A DNA stretch of 64,000 bases, from assembly GCF_013368755.1 (NCBI RefSeq), contig NC_049566.1, forward strand, positions 3,782,001 to 3,846,000, read 5' to 3'. The stretch's first letter is position 1. Every line of letters starts with the position of its first letter. Below the pieces are notes generated by a model, which made no database searches, was not told the DNA's origin, and saw only the letters and a list, made by a program, of their open reading frames with translations. The DNA comes from Talaromyces rugulosus. Its lineage: Eukaryota; Ascomycota; Eurotiomycetes; Eurotiales; Trichocomaceae. The position numbers and the translations under genes were made by a program. This document shows positions 33,494 through 45,333 of the stretch, piece after piece.

Positions 33494-35995
33494 TGTTTTT
33501 TTTTGTCGTGACGAAAGATGCTAGTGAAAGTTTGATAATTGAACTGTCACATACTGCTAGGAGGTTTATTTATATAGCTTGGGTGATTTGCAATTCATCA
33601 CCGGAAAATTGTTTCCCGTTTAGGAAATGAATTTTCCGGAGGATGATTGACGAGCAACATCGAATAAATGATATTATCTCCACGTTCAAAACTCCTCTGC
33701 AACCGTTAAATTTGTATTATTAATAATATTACCTATAAAAAGGAACTTAATACTCATTTTCCGACTATCAACTATAATCCACGCTGCGTGTTCATATCTA
33801 CAGTGCCGGGCTTCCCATACCAATCGAACCAACATTGAATGGCAGTAAATACGAGAAAGAACTAGAAAAATAAAAGCTCAATTAATTCATCATAGCCATC
33901 TGTATATAATGCGCAAGATGAGATTCTTCTGGATATGCAAAATGCCAATGGGTGCCCCCCGGGTTTTAAATTTCCTTTTTGGGATAGTCCGGACTGTCCA
34001 GTGTGCACACTAACAATCATCGATTGAAAGAAAAGTCAGGACAGGAGAGAAATAGAACAGTGGTAATAATAAGCATGGACTGATTATTAATGGTTTTTTG
34101 TCAGCTCTTTCTTCCCAGTTTGGAAAGATCTTTTGGTCAGCACAGATGCAGGTGTAGGCCACCCTGCGGTAACAACTTATCTGCATGTCTGATGCAACAC
34201 TTGAGGCCGCTGGATAGTACTTCTAGGTACATGTAGTTTTTATACAAGTGTGGGCTGGCGACTCCAAATGTTCTTACCAAATGAAATTAGATCTACACCA
34301 CAATTAGTCGACATGTACCCTAGCTGCCAAAAAAAAGACAGGCCAGTCTCATTCACTCTACACTGCATATGAGGAGTACAGGGATACGTATCAAATCAGT
34401 CTAGTCACCGTACAGGTTTTCCTTTCAACTGTCATGGGTAACAGTCATCGAGTTGACTGGTTTCATTGCTCGCTTGGTTTATCCATCACAATCGGCCAAT
34501 CCGGATACCTGGAGGTGGGTCTTCAGCCTTGAGCCCATCGACAAAGTTCAGCCTAAGTAGTACCTCGGTACTTTTAGCAGGAGACCATCAGACATCTCTT
34601 CAATCTAGTGAAATCGTGCAGATCAAGCGCGAATTTAGCCCTCGATGTTGATTCTATTGAGGTCATTAGACATGGGCTTGCTCCCGGTTTAGGCAAGTCG
34701 GCGTTTTTTCAGCTTTCCGGAGTTGAGGAATTGTTATCCACTGATCGATCCAGGTCTGTGATGCATCCATCCTGTGTATCATTGTCCGTGCTCAATCTAG
34801 GTGGTTGAGTCACGAACTCCACAGCAGGTAGGTACGAACCATTGCTTAGTAGTTGGTTAGAATCATAATATCTCGCTGCGCCGCATCGTCCGATCGATCG
34901 GTAACGTACGTAGCCTGTTGGAGGAAATCGATGAGAATTCTCCTAGCAGCAGGGTAAATTACGTTTTGCCATGGTTAATGTAGGAGGGCAAATTTTTGAG
35001 CACCGCTCTGCATTGCATCACGCAGAGACCAGTTGATTGATACAGCTCACATGAGGAGTCGAGGGCCGAATTGTCGTACTACGATGTGAGATAACATTTT
35101 GGATTCTTATCGATCAACCCACCGAGTATGGACTAAGAACCCTGGAAATTCTCCGGAAAGGATCGGTCTGAAGACAGAGGCTGCATTCCTAGAGGAGTCC
35201 AACTGTCATCACCAGAGTCCAAAGTCAAAATAGCCCCGATGTGAGGCATCCAGCAAGGCCCGGTGGCAGCCAATTGTGCGCAGCAGGACTGCGTCTGTGT
35301 GCTGCGATTTGCCCCTGAGCGCTGACAACGTGGACAGTAGCGGCCGTGGTCCCTTGCGTCGCTGACACCCCCTGCTAGCCTGCGATACGGCGTGTATGGG
35401 ATCCCTGGCTAGCGCTGGCTTGGGGCGTGAGGCTAATCAAGCCAGTGCAGAGAAAGGAGGGGGGGGATTTAGAGAGGGAGAAAAAAAAAATAAGGGAGTT
35501 GCAGAATAATTAACTCGGTGGGCCAGGAGAGCGGACTAAAGGGCGGCTCCACTCTTGACATTGCTCGGACGGCGCTCGTCTCGCTCCCCATCTCCGTCTC
35601 CATCTTTGTCTCCATCTTCACCTTCATCGCCGTCTTTGTCTTTGCCTCGTCTTTCTCGTCTCCATCTCGCTCCTTCGTGTCGTCTTCCCTGTTTTTCCCT
35701 CGGCCGACGCTCGAGAGCCTGTCGCTGCCTGCAACAACCCGTCTGCAGCATCATCTTCGTTTGTGACGAGCCGGCCATCTGCTGTCTTCCGTGTTGCATG
35801 CTGGCGAAACGCTGCATGCCTCCCCTCGACAAGCAATGCAATAAGCAGCCTGTGTCTTCATGCGTCGTTGTCACCTCGTCGCCTTGAGTTTTTTTGTCCT
35901 CGCGCCATCGCCGCCGGTCCTTCACTTTGTCTCCTGTTTTTGACGTCTCTCGCTCGCATCTCTTCTGTCTCGGTACAACATAAAAAACGACATCA
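33494..35995. other. Long intergenic region upstream of the Sec7 gene
   Basis: About 2.5 kb. 33,550-35,200 is mixed AT-rich DNA with no coding signal. A purine-only tract lies at about 35449-35490. From about 35560 to 35990 the plus strand is strongly CT-rich, which makes long open frames on both strands (35518-35887 and 35536-36147), but their repeated Ser/Pro/Leu or Arg composition marks them as by-products. I read this part as a long 5' leader of the Sec7 gene. Confidence 0.5.
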
Positions 35996-38900
35996 ATGGT
36001 CATGGACGAATTCCCTCGGCCGCCAAATCGCCGTGGCGTAGCGGCACCTGGGAGTCCCAGGCACGGCCGTAATCGCCATGAAGGCTTCTCTCCCCCAAAC
36101 ACCCCGCCGTCTTTGGTCCGGAAGCAAAAATCGCCGCAGTCTCTCAATTTGGATATTCGCCCCTCGTACCCTCAGACATTCTTCGAAGATACCACGCCGG
36201 TCGAACCAAGCCGCCCGAGCGAGTCTGGAGACGAGCCGGATCCACACGATTTGGCATTGTCGCCCAAGCATATCACTCGGACCTCCGTCGTTGACAACAT
36301 GCTCCTTTCGCTAGACCAATTCGTCCCCGGCTCGCCATTGTTCTCTGAGCCTCGCTTTTTTGGCGGCTCGCCCGAACCCGATCGCTATGATGCCAATCGT
36401 TTTCCCGATTCTGGTCGCTTGAGGGGCCATACCTATTCGTCGTCTGCATCCTCCGGACCATACCACGAAGACATTTGTGATTATCCCTCGGTGCCTCGTT
36501 CTGCCGGCCCTCGAAGCAACAATGGCTCCGCTTTTCAAATTCCCCAACGTCACTATGATGGCTCACGCACTGGAGAAAACACCAGCGCCCCTTATCGTTC
36601 TAGGAACTATGAGCCCACCGAGGGCCCTCGTGCTAAGCATCTATACTCTGGACATTCGACTCGGCAACAAAGTATAGATAGCGTCTCTAGTACTGATTAT
36701 GAACCCACTATCGGGGAGAACGTGACTGAATACAACGAACGAAGCTCCGCGAGTTTGGATTATGACCCCGCAACTGACTCACGGCCGTCAACAGATGATC
36801 TGGAAGCGGCACCAACCCCAACTGTGCCTGCTGGCCCTAGAAGAGACCTACCACGCGACCTGTCAGGGATACCTGCCAACTTCCCTCAGCCGCGAACTCC
36901 TGCTATGTCTCGCCGCAACAGCAACAAATCATCCAAGAGCGTCGCTACCCGAAAGGGCCATTCCGAGACGCTTGGAACTTCGACTATCAGAAACCAAGAA
37001 CCAGCACCTCCTTTGCCGTCGAATGTAATTGACCCGACTGCGCCTAGTCCCGCGGTTTCTTATCAGAAGCCCACGCCTACATCCGCCGAGTCACCTCAGG
37101 CCAAGGAAAGGCCTGGCTTCTTCAGACGAGTTTTTGGTGGGTCGTCCAAGACCCCTACTCCCGACAAGACCACTCCCGATCAAACGCCGCCGACTGAAAC
37201 CGCAAAGGTACCAACAAGGCCCAGCGTTCCCTCGAATAACCAGCCCCGCCAAGATGAGAAACATCCGGTAGTGTCTAAGAAGCCATCTTTCTTCCGTCGC
37301 CGGAAGAAGTCAGTGGTTGACCATACTCCTCCGCCATTGATTCTCGCCCCTAATACGCTGAAAGCGCTCGACATGCAAGGACAACCTAGCCCGGCGAGCA
37401 GCCTTCGCCAGGTAATGGACCCTTATTTGGGCGAGTCTATACCTTCCCCGACACTTCAAAGCTCCCAAGACCAACCGGATGACAGCCCAAGAAGCTTTGG
37501 GCGTAGGGGAACTGGGGATTCAGATACTTCTTTCCCTGGAGACCCCCCTCCTCGCAATGCAGCTCGACTGACTCACACCGCGGATGGTTCGGCCAAGAAG
37601 AGTGCTTTGAAAAACAAACAGAGTCTCAACCTTCAGACCCCCAATAACGGCACTTTTTTGGTCGGTAAGAGTCCAACTGAAGCTAGCAGCAAGTCGGATG
37701 GCCAGCGAGATTGGAGACCCAAGACGAGCCCTGCTCCTCGCGGCACTTTGGATCATAGCTCCTATGCACTCGGTATCGATGACAAACTACCGCCAAAAGC
37801 GTCAAAAAATCTCTTGCCACAACTCGAAACCCCGGGCACCAGCTTCCTCCATACCTCGGCCACTTCCAGTCGTGGCTCTTTGCGCGAAGACTTACCAGTA
37901 GACCCGAATATGTCCGCCTCCGAAATATCGCAATACCACACAGCATCGAACACTCCATTAACTGAGACACCAATCATCATGACTGAGTCATTCCATGACG
38001 TAGTTGAAGGATCTCCAGGAAAATCGACTGATGTTGAAGTCGAAATTACCGATGATCCAGTTACTGCTGCAGATCGAGAGCTGGCCCAAAAACTCTTTGA
38101 GGACCAAGAAGAAATAACAGGCAATGAGCCTGCAGCGTCCTGGTTGGGAAGCGTTGATCGAGTCACGGTGCGAAAGGCTTACATGAGTCTTTATAATTGG
38201 ACTAATATGGATATCCTGGCCGCCCTGCGAAGTCTTTGTACAAAGATCGCCTTGAAAGGAGAGACGCAGCAGGTCGACAGAGTTTTGGATGCCCTGTCTA
38301 CCAGGTGGTGTGAATGCAATCCTAATCATGGATTCAAAGCCGTCGGTGAGTTTATCCATTTGAGATATTCGATTCAATAATGTGACTAATTTTGATATAG
38401 ATGTGGTTCATACCATTTGCTATTCTCTGCTCCTTCTCAATACCGACTTGCACCTGGCAGATATTGAATCAAAAATGACGAGATCCCAGTTTGTACGCAA
38501 CACATTGCCGACGATCAATCGCGTGGCGTCCGATGCCGCCCCTGACGGATTTGAGACAATCAAAGCGAGTAATACCAAATCTCGCGGACAATTGAGCTCA
38601 GTATACAAATCTCCTACTCTACCTTCATCTGAGCTGATGCCTTCGAACGAAGGAGAGACAAGGTCCAAAAGAGGCTCCGTCCTAATGGAGAAGTCTGGTT
38701 CCTCTGGGGCTTTGGTGAACACGCCGTTCCAAGGCACAATCAAAGCATGGGAGGTTCAAGTTGAGATCGTCTTGAAAGACTTTTACAATTCTATCCAAAA
38801 GCAACGTCTTCCCTTGTATAATGCACCCGTGGAACAAGAGGGTCTTGCACCTCCTTCGGCTACCGGTAATGTTCTTCGTCGCAGTCCTAGTGTGCTCAGC

Positions 38901-40244
38901 AAGTCCGGTTCGGATATCATCCCTCGTGGCCGATCTACCGATTCACGAGCGGTTGCAGGAAGGTGGGCATCGAAGCCACGGTCAAGAGCTCGATTATATC
39001 CATCATCAACGCTAGGCTCGAGTCGTACCAGCCTGGACGACCAATCGTCTATCTGGAGTCCGTCAGGGTCAAGTACATGGAGCAAGTATTCACTTGGGAA
39101 AACCCTTACTTCCATGTCGGTAGACTCATTTGGTTCCGAATATCCTCGCGGTGGTGGTTATCAGCAGTCTATTGGGTTTGCCAATGCACTCAGCCATGCG
39201 ATTATCCGAGAGGACTCGGCACACTCGATTACGAGTTACGATGATCCTGAAACAAATGCTCCGCTACTCGAAGACGAAACATTGGAACTTGCGGGAGCTC
39301 CATGGGCCAAAGAAGGCAGTCTTAAACACAAGCAGCACCTTGAGGCTGTCGATAAGCGTGCTAAGGACCGCAATTGGAACGAATGTTTCGCTGTCATCCA
39401 ACGCGGATGGCTGCGGCTCTTCTCGTTTAATGCCAACAGCAAGTCGATGCGCATGAAGTCGAAACAGCGACAAAACGGAGGCGGCGGCGTCGTGGGAGGA
39501 GGAAACTGGATGGAAAACGCAGAGGAAGTTTGGAAATTCCTTCTCCGCCAGACCATTGCGAGCGCTTTACCTCCCCCGGGCTACTCAAAGTCACGTCCGC
39601 ATGTGTGGGCTCTTAGTCTGCCTACCGGCGCAGTGCATTTGTTTCAAGTCGGCACAGCCGAGATTGTGAAGGAATTTGTTACGACGGCAAATTACTGGAG
39701 TGCTCGACTGTCCAAACAACCCCTGGTAGGTGGAGTCAGCAACATGGAGTACGGCTGGGGCGACAGCGTCATCAACAGCGCCATTGTCCAGATGGACAGA
39801 CGCTCACCCACCATCAACTCCACCGGTGGACCACGCCCCAGCATCCAAAGCTCAATCCGCAGCTCCTTGGACCAACAGAGCGGTGGCAGCATCAGAGCAA
39901 AGCTCCCTGCAGATCGTGTGCACCTGAGCGACTGGACTCCACCGCAGCAAACAATGAGCGCATCCAGCCTGACTGAGCCGGATCAACTCGGCGCTCTCCA
40001 AACTTACGTCAAGAACGTCGAAGACGAGCTGCAAAAGCACAACGAACTGCGCTCCGCCATGATGCTTGCTTTCTCGCCGCGCCATCCAAACTCGTCCAAG
40101 GCCATGGCCAACTGGGAACGCAAATCGTCTTATTTGCTGAGAGAAATTGTCAAGTTTCGAACGTATATCGACTGCTTACAGGCGGCCAAGGGCCAGCGAG
40201 AGAAACTGTATGCTTCTCGCGAGGATCCTACCCCTGCCACTTGA
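35996..40244 (+). CDS. Sec7-PH domain Arf guanine-nucleotide exchange factor
   Basis: Two exons, 35996-38345 and 38401-40244, with a 55-base intron inside the Sec7 domain; 1397 residues. A second ATG lies two codons on. Residues 1-680 are disordered, rich in Pro, Ser and Arg, with several FFRRVFGGSSK-like basic patches. The Sec7 domain spans about 690-830: the loop KGETQQVDRVLDALS carries the catalytic glutamate finger, and DVVHTICYSLLLLNTDLH is the second conserved motif. A PH domain follows at about 1090-1220 (NWNECFAVIQRGWLRLFSF and SRPHVWALSLPTGAVHLFQV). The end is helical. It should exchange GDP for GTP on Arf-family GTPases in membrane traffic, resembling the yeast Syt1/Yel1 type rather than the large Golgi Gea/Sec7 proteins. 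It is convergent with the trehalose phosphatase gene. Confidence 0.9.
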
Positions 40245-41218
40245 CCTGACTGCCATTACTTCTTCCACTTGACGACTGACGAATTTTTGAATCATCAATT
40301 TTTTTTTGTAAATAATAATTTCATGAATCCTGTTTATATTCCTCTCTACCTATCTCCTATCCCTGTGGGAAACCTGTTTTTCTTTTCTTTTTTCATCTTT
40401 CGGTTTGTTCGTTTTTTTTTTTAAGCAAAACACGACTTTGAACCTGTCAGTGACGAATTTCTTACTATTAACTGTATAATTTCTTCATTCTTACTCTCAA
40501 AATTGCTACCCTTTTCTCTTTCGCTCTTGGTTCTTTCAACAACGAGACGCTGTTTTATGTATTTAATTACTACATACTCTTTTCTTGTCGAGAGGAAAGT
40601 GGTCATGACGATTACTACATTTTTTAGGGGGGTTATCAAAATCAAAATCAAAATCAATTCAGATCATATCAAATTGCAACTATCATTAAAAAGTCAGGTT
40701 TCAAGTACATGAATTAATCAATCATTCACTACCAATTGACATGTAATAATACCACCCCCAAGACACCATGAAAGCTTGACCTTCATCTGCTGATACCAGC
40801 TCCATGAAGTGAAAGGGAAAGAAGTAAAATTATCCAAGAATGAGTTCATCTGTATGTATGTATGTATACCTCTCATTCAATAACAAAAATAAACATTTGC
40901 AACAACCCACCACCAACAACAATAAAAACCATACATGTATAAAAAAAATATAAAATAGTCGACTCCGGTTTGTGTGCTAGCTATATATAGCATTGAGCAA
41001 TGCAACTAAAATTCAAACATTTGTATCAATACCGTGCAGAAACAAAAAAATAAAGGCTCATACCTCCAGTCCAATCGAACATATCTGGGCAAACGACATG
41101 TAACAACAAGAGAAAAAAAAAAACAAAAACAAAGAGAAAATATAAATAAAGAATGAAAAGTCTAAAAAAAGTCTTTCTCTCTAGAGGTCTTTTCTTTTTT
41201 GTTTTTAGGAAGGAAAGT
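40245..41218. other. Intergenic region between convergent genes
   Basis: About 970 bases holding the 3' flanks of the Sec7 and trehalose phosphatase genes. Very A/T-rich, with T runs near 40300 and 40410 and A runs on 40950-41170 that fit polyadenylation signals of both genes. No gene. Confidence 0.6.
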
Positions 41219-44172
41219 TTAATACTCCGTATCGAGCGAACTGTTATTAAGCGCTCCAATCGTCGCAATCACATCTGCTGGTTCAAGGAGATGCCAGTTA
41301 GCCAGCGTCTGTTTTGAGCTGGCACCGACGGTGACGGAAAAGACATGGTCGGTTGGAAGATCAGAGTTTCGGAGGGCACGGAACATGTCTGTTTTGTATA
41401 TCAGTAAAAACCACCTTCAAAAGGAAAACAAAGAGAAACTCACCCTCATCTGTGAAATCGTCTCCTGAACACAAGACAAACTCGGGAGGTTCGCCTGGCC
41501 CCACGCCATACTCGTTCACCAGGCGCGTCGCGATAAAGCCCTTGTTCACAAACGTCGGCCGGACTTCGAGGTTGGCTTTGCCGGCCATGACCTCGACGTC
41601 GTACTTTTTCATCACCGTGTCTTCTAGCTGTTTGCGGCATTCCTTGGCCTGGAACGCGCCGTACTCTGGATCGGCCCGGCGGTAGTGCCAGGTGAGAGCC
41701 ACGCGCTTGCGCTCGATAAACGAGCCCTGGGTACGCTCGGTGTAGTGCTGGAACACTTCCATGACGTCCTTTTGCCACGCCATGTCGAACTGGGCGGCCA
41801 GGTTCTCCCAGTCGTCGCTGCGCGGTTTGCGGATGAAACAGCCGTGTTCTGCGCTCAGTCCCAGTTCGGGGATGTGGCCCATCCATTCGTCCAAGAAGGC
41901 CTGGTCTCGCCCACTAATAATCCACACGGCGTTCCTCGGATCAGCGGCCAGACTTTTAATGTTTCGTAGAACGCGGTCTGATGGGATGGCGGCTTGAGGG
42001 TCTTTGACGATCGGAGTAAGCGTTCCGTCGTAATCAAACATGAAGAGTCTCTTCTTCGCCTTGCGGTATTGCTTGAGAACCTGGGATCGGTCTAGAGCCG
42101 GGGTAGCGATTGACTGGTCAAAAGAAGACAAATTGGTGAGTAGGCGGTGGATGTATTGCTGCGACCACATCGACACTGTGTTGGATGTGACGTGCTTGTA
42201 GAGCTTGCTATGCTGGTCTGCCTTTTCCTCGTCGCTCATGCTCAAGGCCCGGTCGATTGCCGCTGCGACTCCACTCATGTCCCAGGGATTGATGTGAATT
42301 GCACTTGGCAGCATTGCCGCGGTGCCCGAAAACTCTGATAGAATTAGAGGCCCGTGGTTGCCCTGCTGGCAGAGCACATATTCCAAACTCGTCGTGTTCA
42401 TACCGTCACGAACACTGGTGATGAGCCCAACGTCGGCGACGCGCAGCAGACTAAAGTACTCTTTTGGAGAAATATACTGAGGGTAGTATTGAACAGGCGA
42501 GAAGCTTAGGGATCCAAATCGACCGTTTATCGTCGACACCAGGTTCGATACCTGGCTCCCGATTTTGTTTTCAGGGTCCTCTTTCTGCTCCTCCATGCTC
42601 GTCGGACTGGTTACTTGTATAAGAACAACCTCGTCTCGCCATTGAGGGTACTTTTCCAGAAATGTTTCAAACGCTTGCAATTTCTGCGCCACACCTCGCA
42701 CACTGTCAAGCCGGTCTCGGCCGACAATGATTTTTTTGCCGCCGTAGAGTTTCTTGATACCTTGAACAACGCTTTCCGTTTCATCGGACCCAAATGCCGC
42801 TCTTTGGACATTCTGGGCGTCTATACCAGTCGGGAAAACGTCCACTGCCACATGCGCTCCGTAGGCATCCACACCAGCGGAATTTGAATCAAACCCGAGA
42901 ACTCGGGTGCAGCAAGACGAAAAGTGCCTTGAGTATGAGTAAGTTTGGAAACCAATCATGTTTGCTCCAAGAACGCCTGTGAGGACCTCCTTCCGCTTAG
43001 CCAGGCAACGTAGATATTCACTGCTCGGAAAGGGCGCATGCAAGAAAAAGCCAATGTAAATGTTGGGAATCCGCTGTCTCAACAAACTTGGTAGAAGGAA
43101 GAGGTGATAGTCGTGAATCCAAACAATGTCCCCAGCTTGGTAAACCTGCGCAATCTGGTCGGCAAACAGCCGATTTAACCGCAAATAATCCGCCCACCAT
43201 TTCCGCTCAGAGCGTCCATCCGAGGGTCCCTTTTGCTTGTAGTGGAGGAGAGGATATAGCTCGCGCTCGGCATAGCGCCTCCATCGGGACTGGTCGTTCA
43301 ATGTGATATCATCCTCGGGCTCATCGGATTCCGCTGTGGCCCAGATCGGGTGGATCGGGCCATATCTGGTATTCTGCAATTGGGATTCGAGACGCGTCCG
43401 GTCGTCTATAGATAGCTTTATTCCTTCAACCAACGGATGTGCAGGCTGTGTCTGGGTCGAATCGACTGGGACAGGCGCCGCAGCTTTATTCACAGGCAGC
43501 GGCGCAGCACTGGCGCCGTTTCCCGTGATAGGCTGCAAAGGAGAGCGTTCGTCCGCGACCGTATCCACCTCCCCGGTCCAGCCGACAAGAAGATGCTTCC
43601 AGACCGACTTGGTAGAAGCGAGATGGGCAAAGGAGTCGAACAAAGCGGACATACCGGGACGGGGTTTGAGTTCCTACAGGTGAGAGAGGATTAGTTAGCA
43701 TGGTACTAGCAAATGGACGAGGAGGGTTCGCTCGTACCCAATCGGCGCCCGGATGATGGACGACTTTGTATGGAATACAAAAAGCCGCGCTGATAATCCT
43801 GCCCGTCAATTGGAGGCCAGGATGGTCGGCCATGGCATTCGACATAGGGGTTGCGGGAGTCAGGTGGGCACCTCCCACCAGGCTGAGTCGTCGGAGAAGA
43901 GCAGGACCTGACGAGTCGCCTGAGGCAGCATGTGCGGGATTCGTAGACGAGTTCACGTAGGCATCTTTGGTGCTGGTGGTCCCCTTTCCAGGCACGTCGG
44001 AGAAGTACGACGGGGTGTTGTCTCTGACCGCTCCGTCGGCGACGACCGCGGGCGTCGCAGTGGAGGCTTTCTTGTATGCGCCTTCGCCCAAGGCGGACAG
44101 ACCGGGGCCGACAATCACAGGGTTTGGCTGGTCTTGGGGCACTCTGTCCGGAGTACCTTGTTCAAAGGCCAT
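41219..44172 (-). CDS. tps2: Trehalose-6-phosphate phosphatase (Tps2/OrlA type)
   Basis: Three exons on the minus strand: 43738-44172, 41444-43673 and 41219-41388; 2835 bases, 944 residues. Start is the first in-frame ATG (MAFEQGTPDR); the frame is open further upstream but with no ATG. Residues 1-145 are a Ser/Pro/Ala-rich tail. Residues about 150-670 form a glycosyltransferase-20 domain like trehalose-phosphate synthase (IVWIHDYHLFLLP, GFFLHAPFPSSEYLRCL, RDGMNTTSLEYVL). From about 690 comes the HAD phosphatase with the nucleophile motif FDYDGTLTPIV, IISGRD and SGDDFTDEDMFRAL, the last rebuilt by splicing. It makes trehalose from trehalose 6-phosphate in the cytosolic trehalose complex and supports heat tolerance and wall integrity. 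A G-rich stretch holding AGGGG, which would fit a stress element, lies about 200 bases upstream. Confidence 0.94.
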
Positions 44173-45333
44173 GGTACCGACTCGATGGTCGCTGGTGGTC
44201 CGGATGCGGCGAGTGCGACTCGAGGGAAAAGACTGGATCGCACAAGCAGGGGGCACAGCTGGTCAGCACATGGTCTGTTGTAGAGGAGAATTTTGAGGCC
44301 CGAAGTAAAGACGCAGGAAAGAGAATACTGAGGCGTAGGGGAAGAGAGAAAGAGAGAGAGAGAGAGTGGAGGGGGGTACCTGTGAGCAGGCAAGGAAGGG
44401 CCGAGGGGCGAGTGACGGAGCTGGCTTATCTGTCTCCCGCCATGGATGGATACGATTACAGGATTGCCCCGGCGCACGCAACTCGCAAGGAAACACTCGG
44501 AGGGCCTTGAAGTTTGATCGTGTGCTCGCTGCGAGGTCTTTTGGGGTTCCTTTTAAATAGTCACTTGCTGGCAACTAACTAACTAGTGAGCGATCACGGC
44601 GGATGCTAGAGCCAAACGGTCTAGGAACTATTGATTATTACCAGTACGGAGAAGTATTGGCTGTGGAATTCTAGACTGTGGCCATTGAGTCTCGCCAGAG
44701 TCCAGCAATAATAATTGCTTGGGGAAGTACGCAATACAGAGATTTATTGTTGGTCTTTACTGTCTGCAGCCAAAACTCTTCGTTCGCATCTTCAGCTTGC
44801 TAGAGGACAGGACGTCCACTCGACATCTAATATACTATACCAGCCTTCAATACATGTATCTGTACAGGAAAAGATACCCGCGTGGCACTGACTCGAGGCA
44901 ACTGGCCTTCTTGACGACGCTCTGACGTTTGGTTTTCTGTGTGTGATTGATTGATTGGCGGTGGATCTGGCGGTGACGTGATACGACGAGCCCGTGACTC
45001 GGGTATCATTTCTGTAGATTATTTGTAGTCTGCACATGAGTTGGAAGCACAGATATGAGAAATGCAATACTGTAAAAATCAATCTCCATGGATTCTTCAA
45101 TAATTCGTGATGCGTATCAATCGCGCTATGATTGGCCGACGGGGTGGATATAACATCGTCTGCTTTAGGTTTAGCTCTTAATAGGCTAAACTGTTTTTCC
45201 ACCCCCGTCGCGCTAAACTGTTTCTGGTCTATCGTTGAAGCTTGAAACTTGGATCTCGAACATTATTATTTGAACTTGCGTGTGTCCAGTGGTCCACCCA
45301 GCGACGCCACCAGAAATCTCGCTATCGCTGCAC
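44173..45333. other. Divergent promoter region of tps2 and the poly(A)-polymerase-like gene
   Basis: About 1.16 kb. A GA microsatellite sits at about 44350-44366 followed by GGAGGGGGG (CCCCT-type stress element possible on the tps2 side). The open frames at 43930-44510 are shadows of the tps2 5' part. Nothing else recognised. Confidence 0.45.

Noticed and set aside
35536..36147. Long minus-strand open frame (203 codons), Arg/Lys/Glu-rich
   Set aside because: It is antisense to the CT-rich leader and first codons of the Sec7 gene. Its composition is a direct result of the pyrimidine-rich plus strand, with no domain or splice context.
44076..44510. Plus-strand open frame of 144 codons near the tps2 start
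   Set aside because: Shadow of the first tps2 exon and its leader; Arg/Gly composition follows from the GA repeat.
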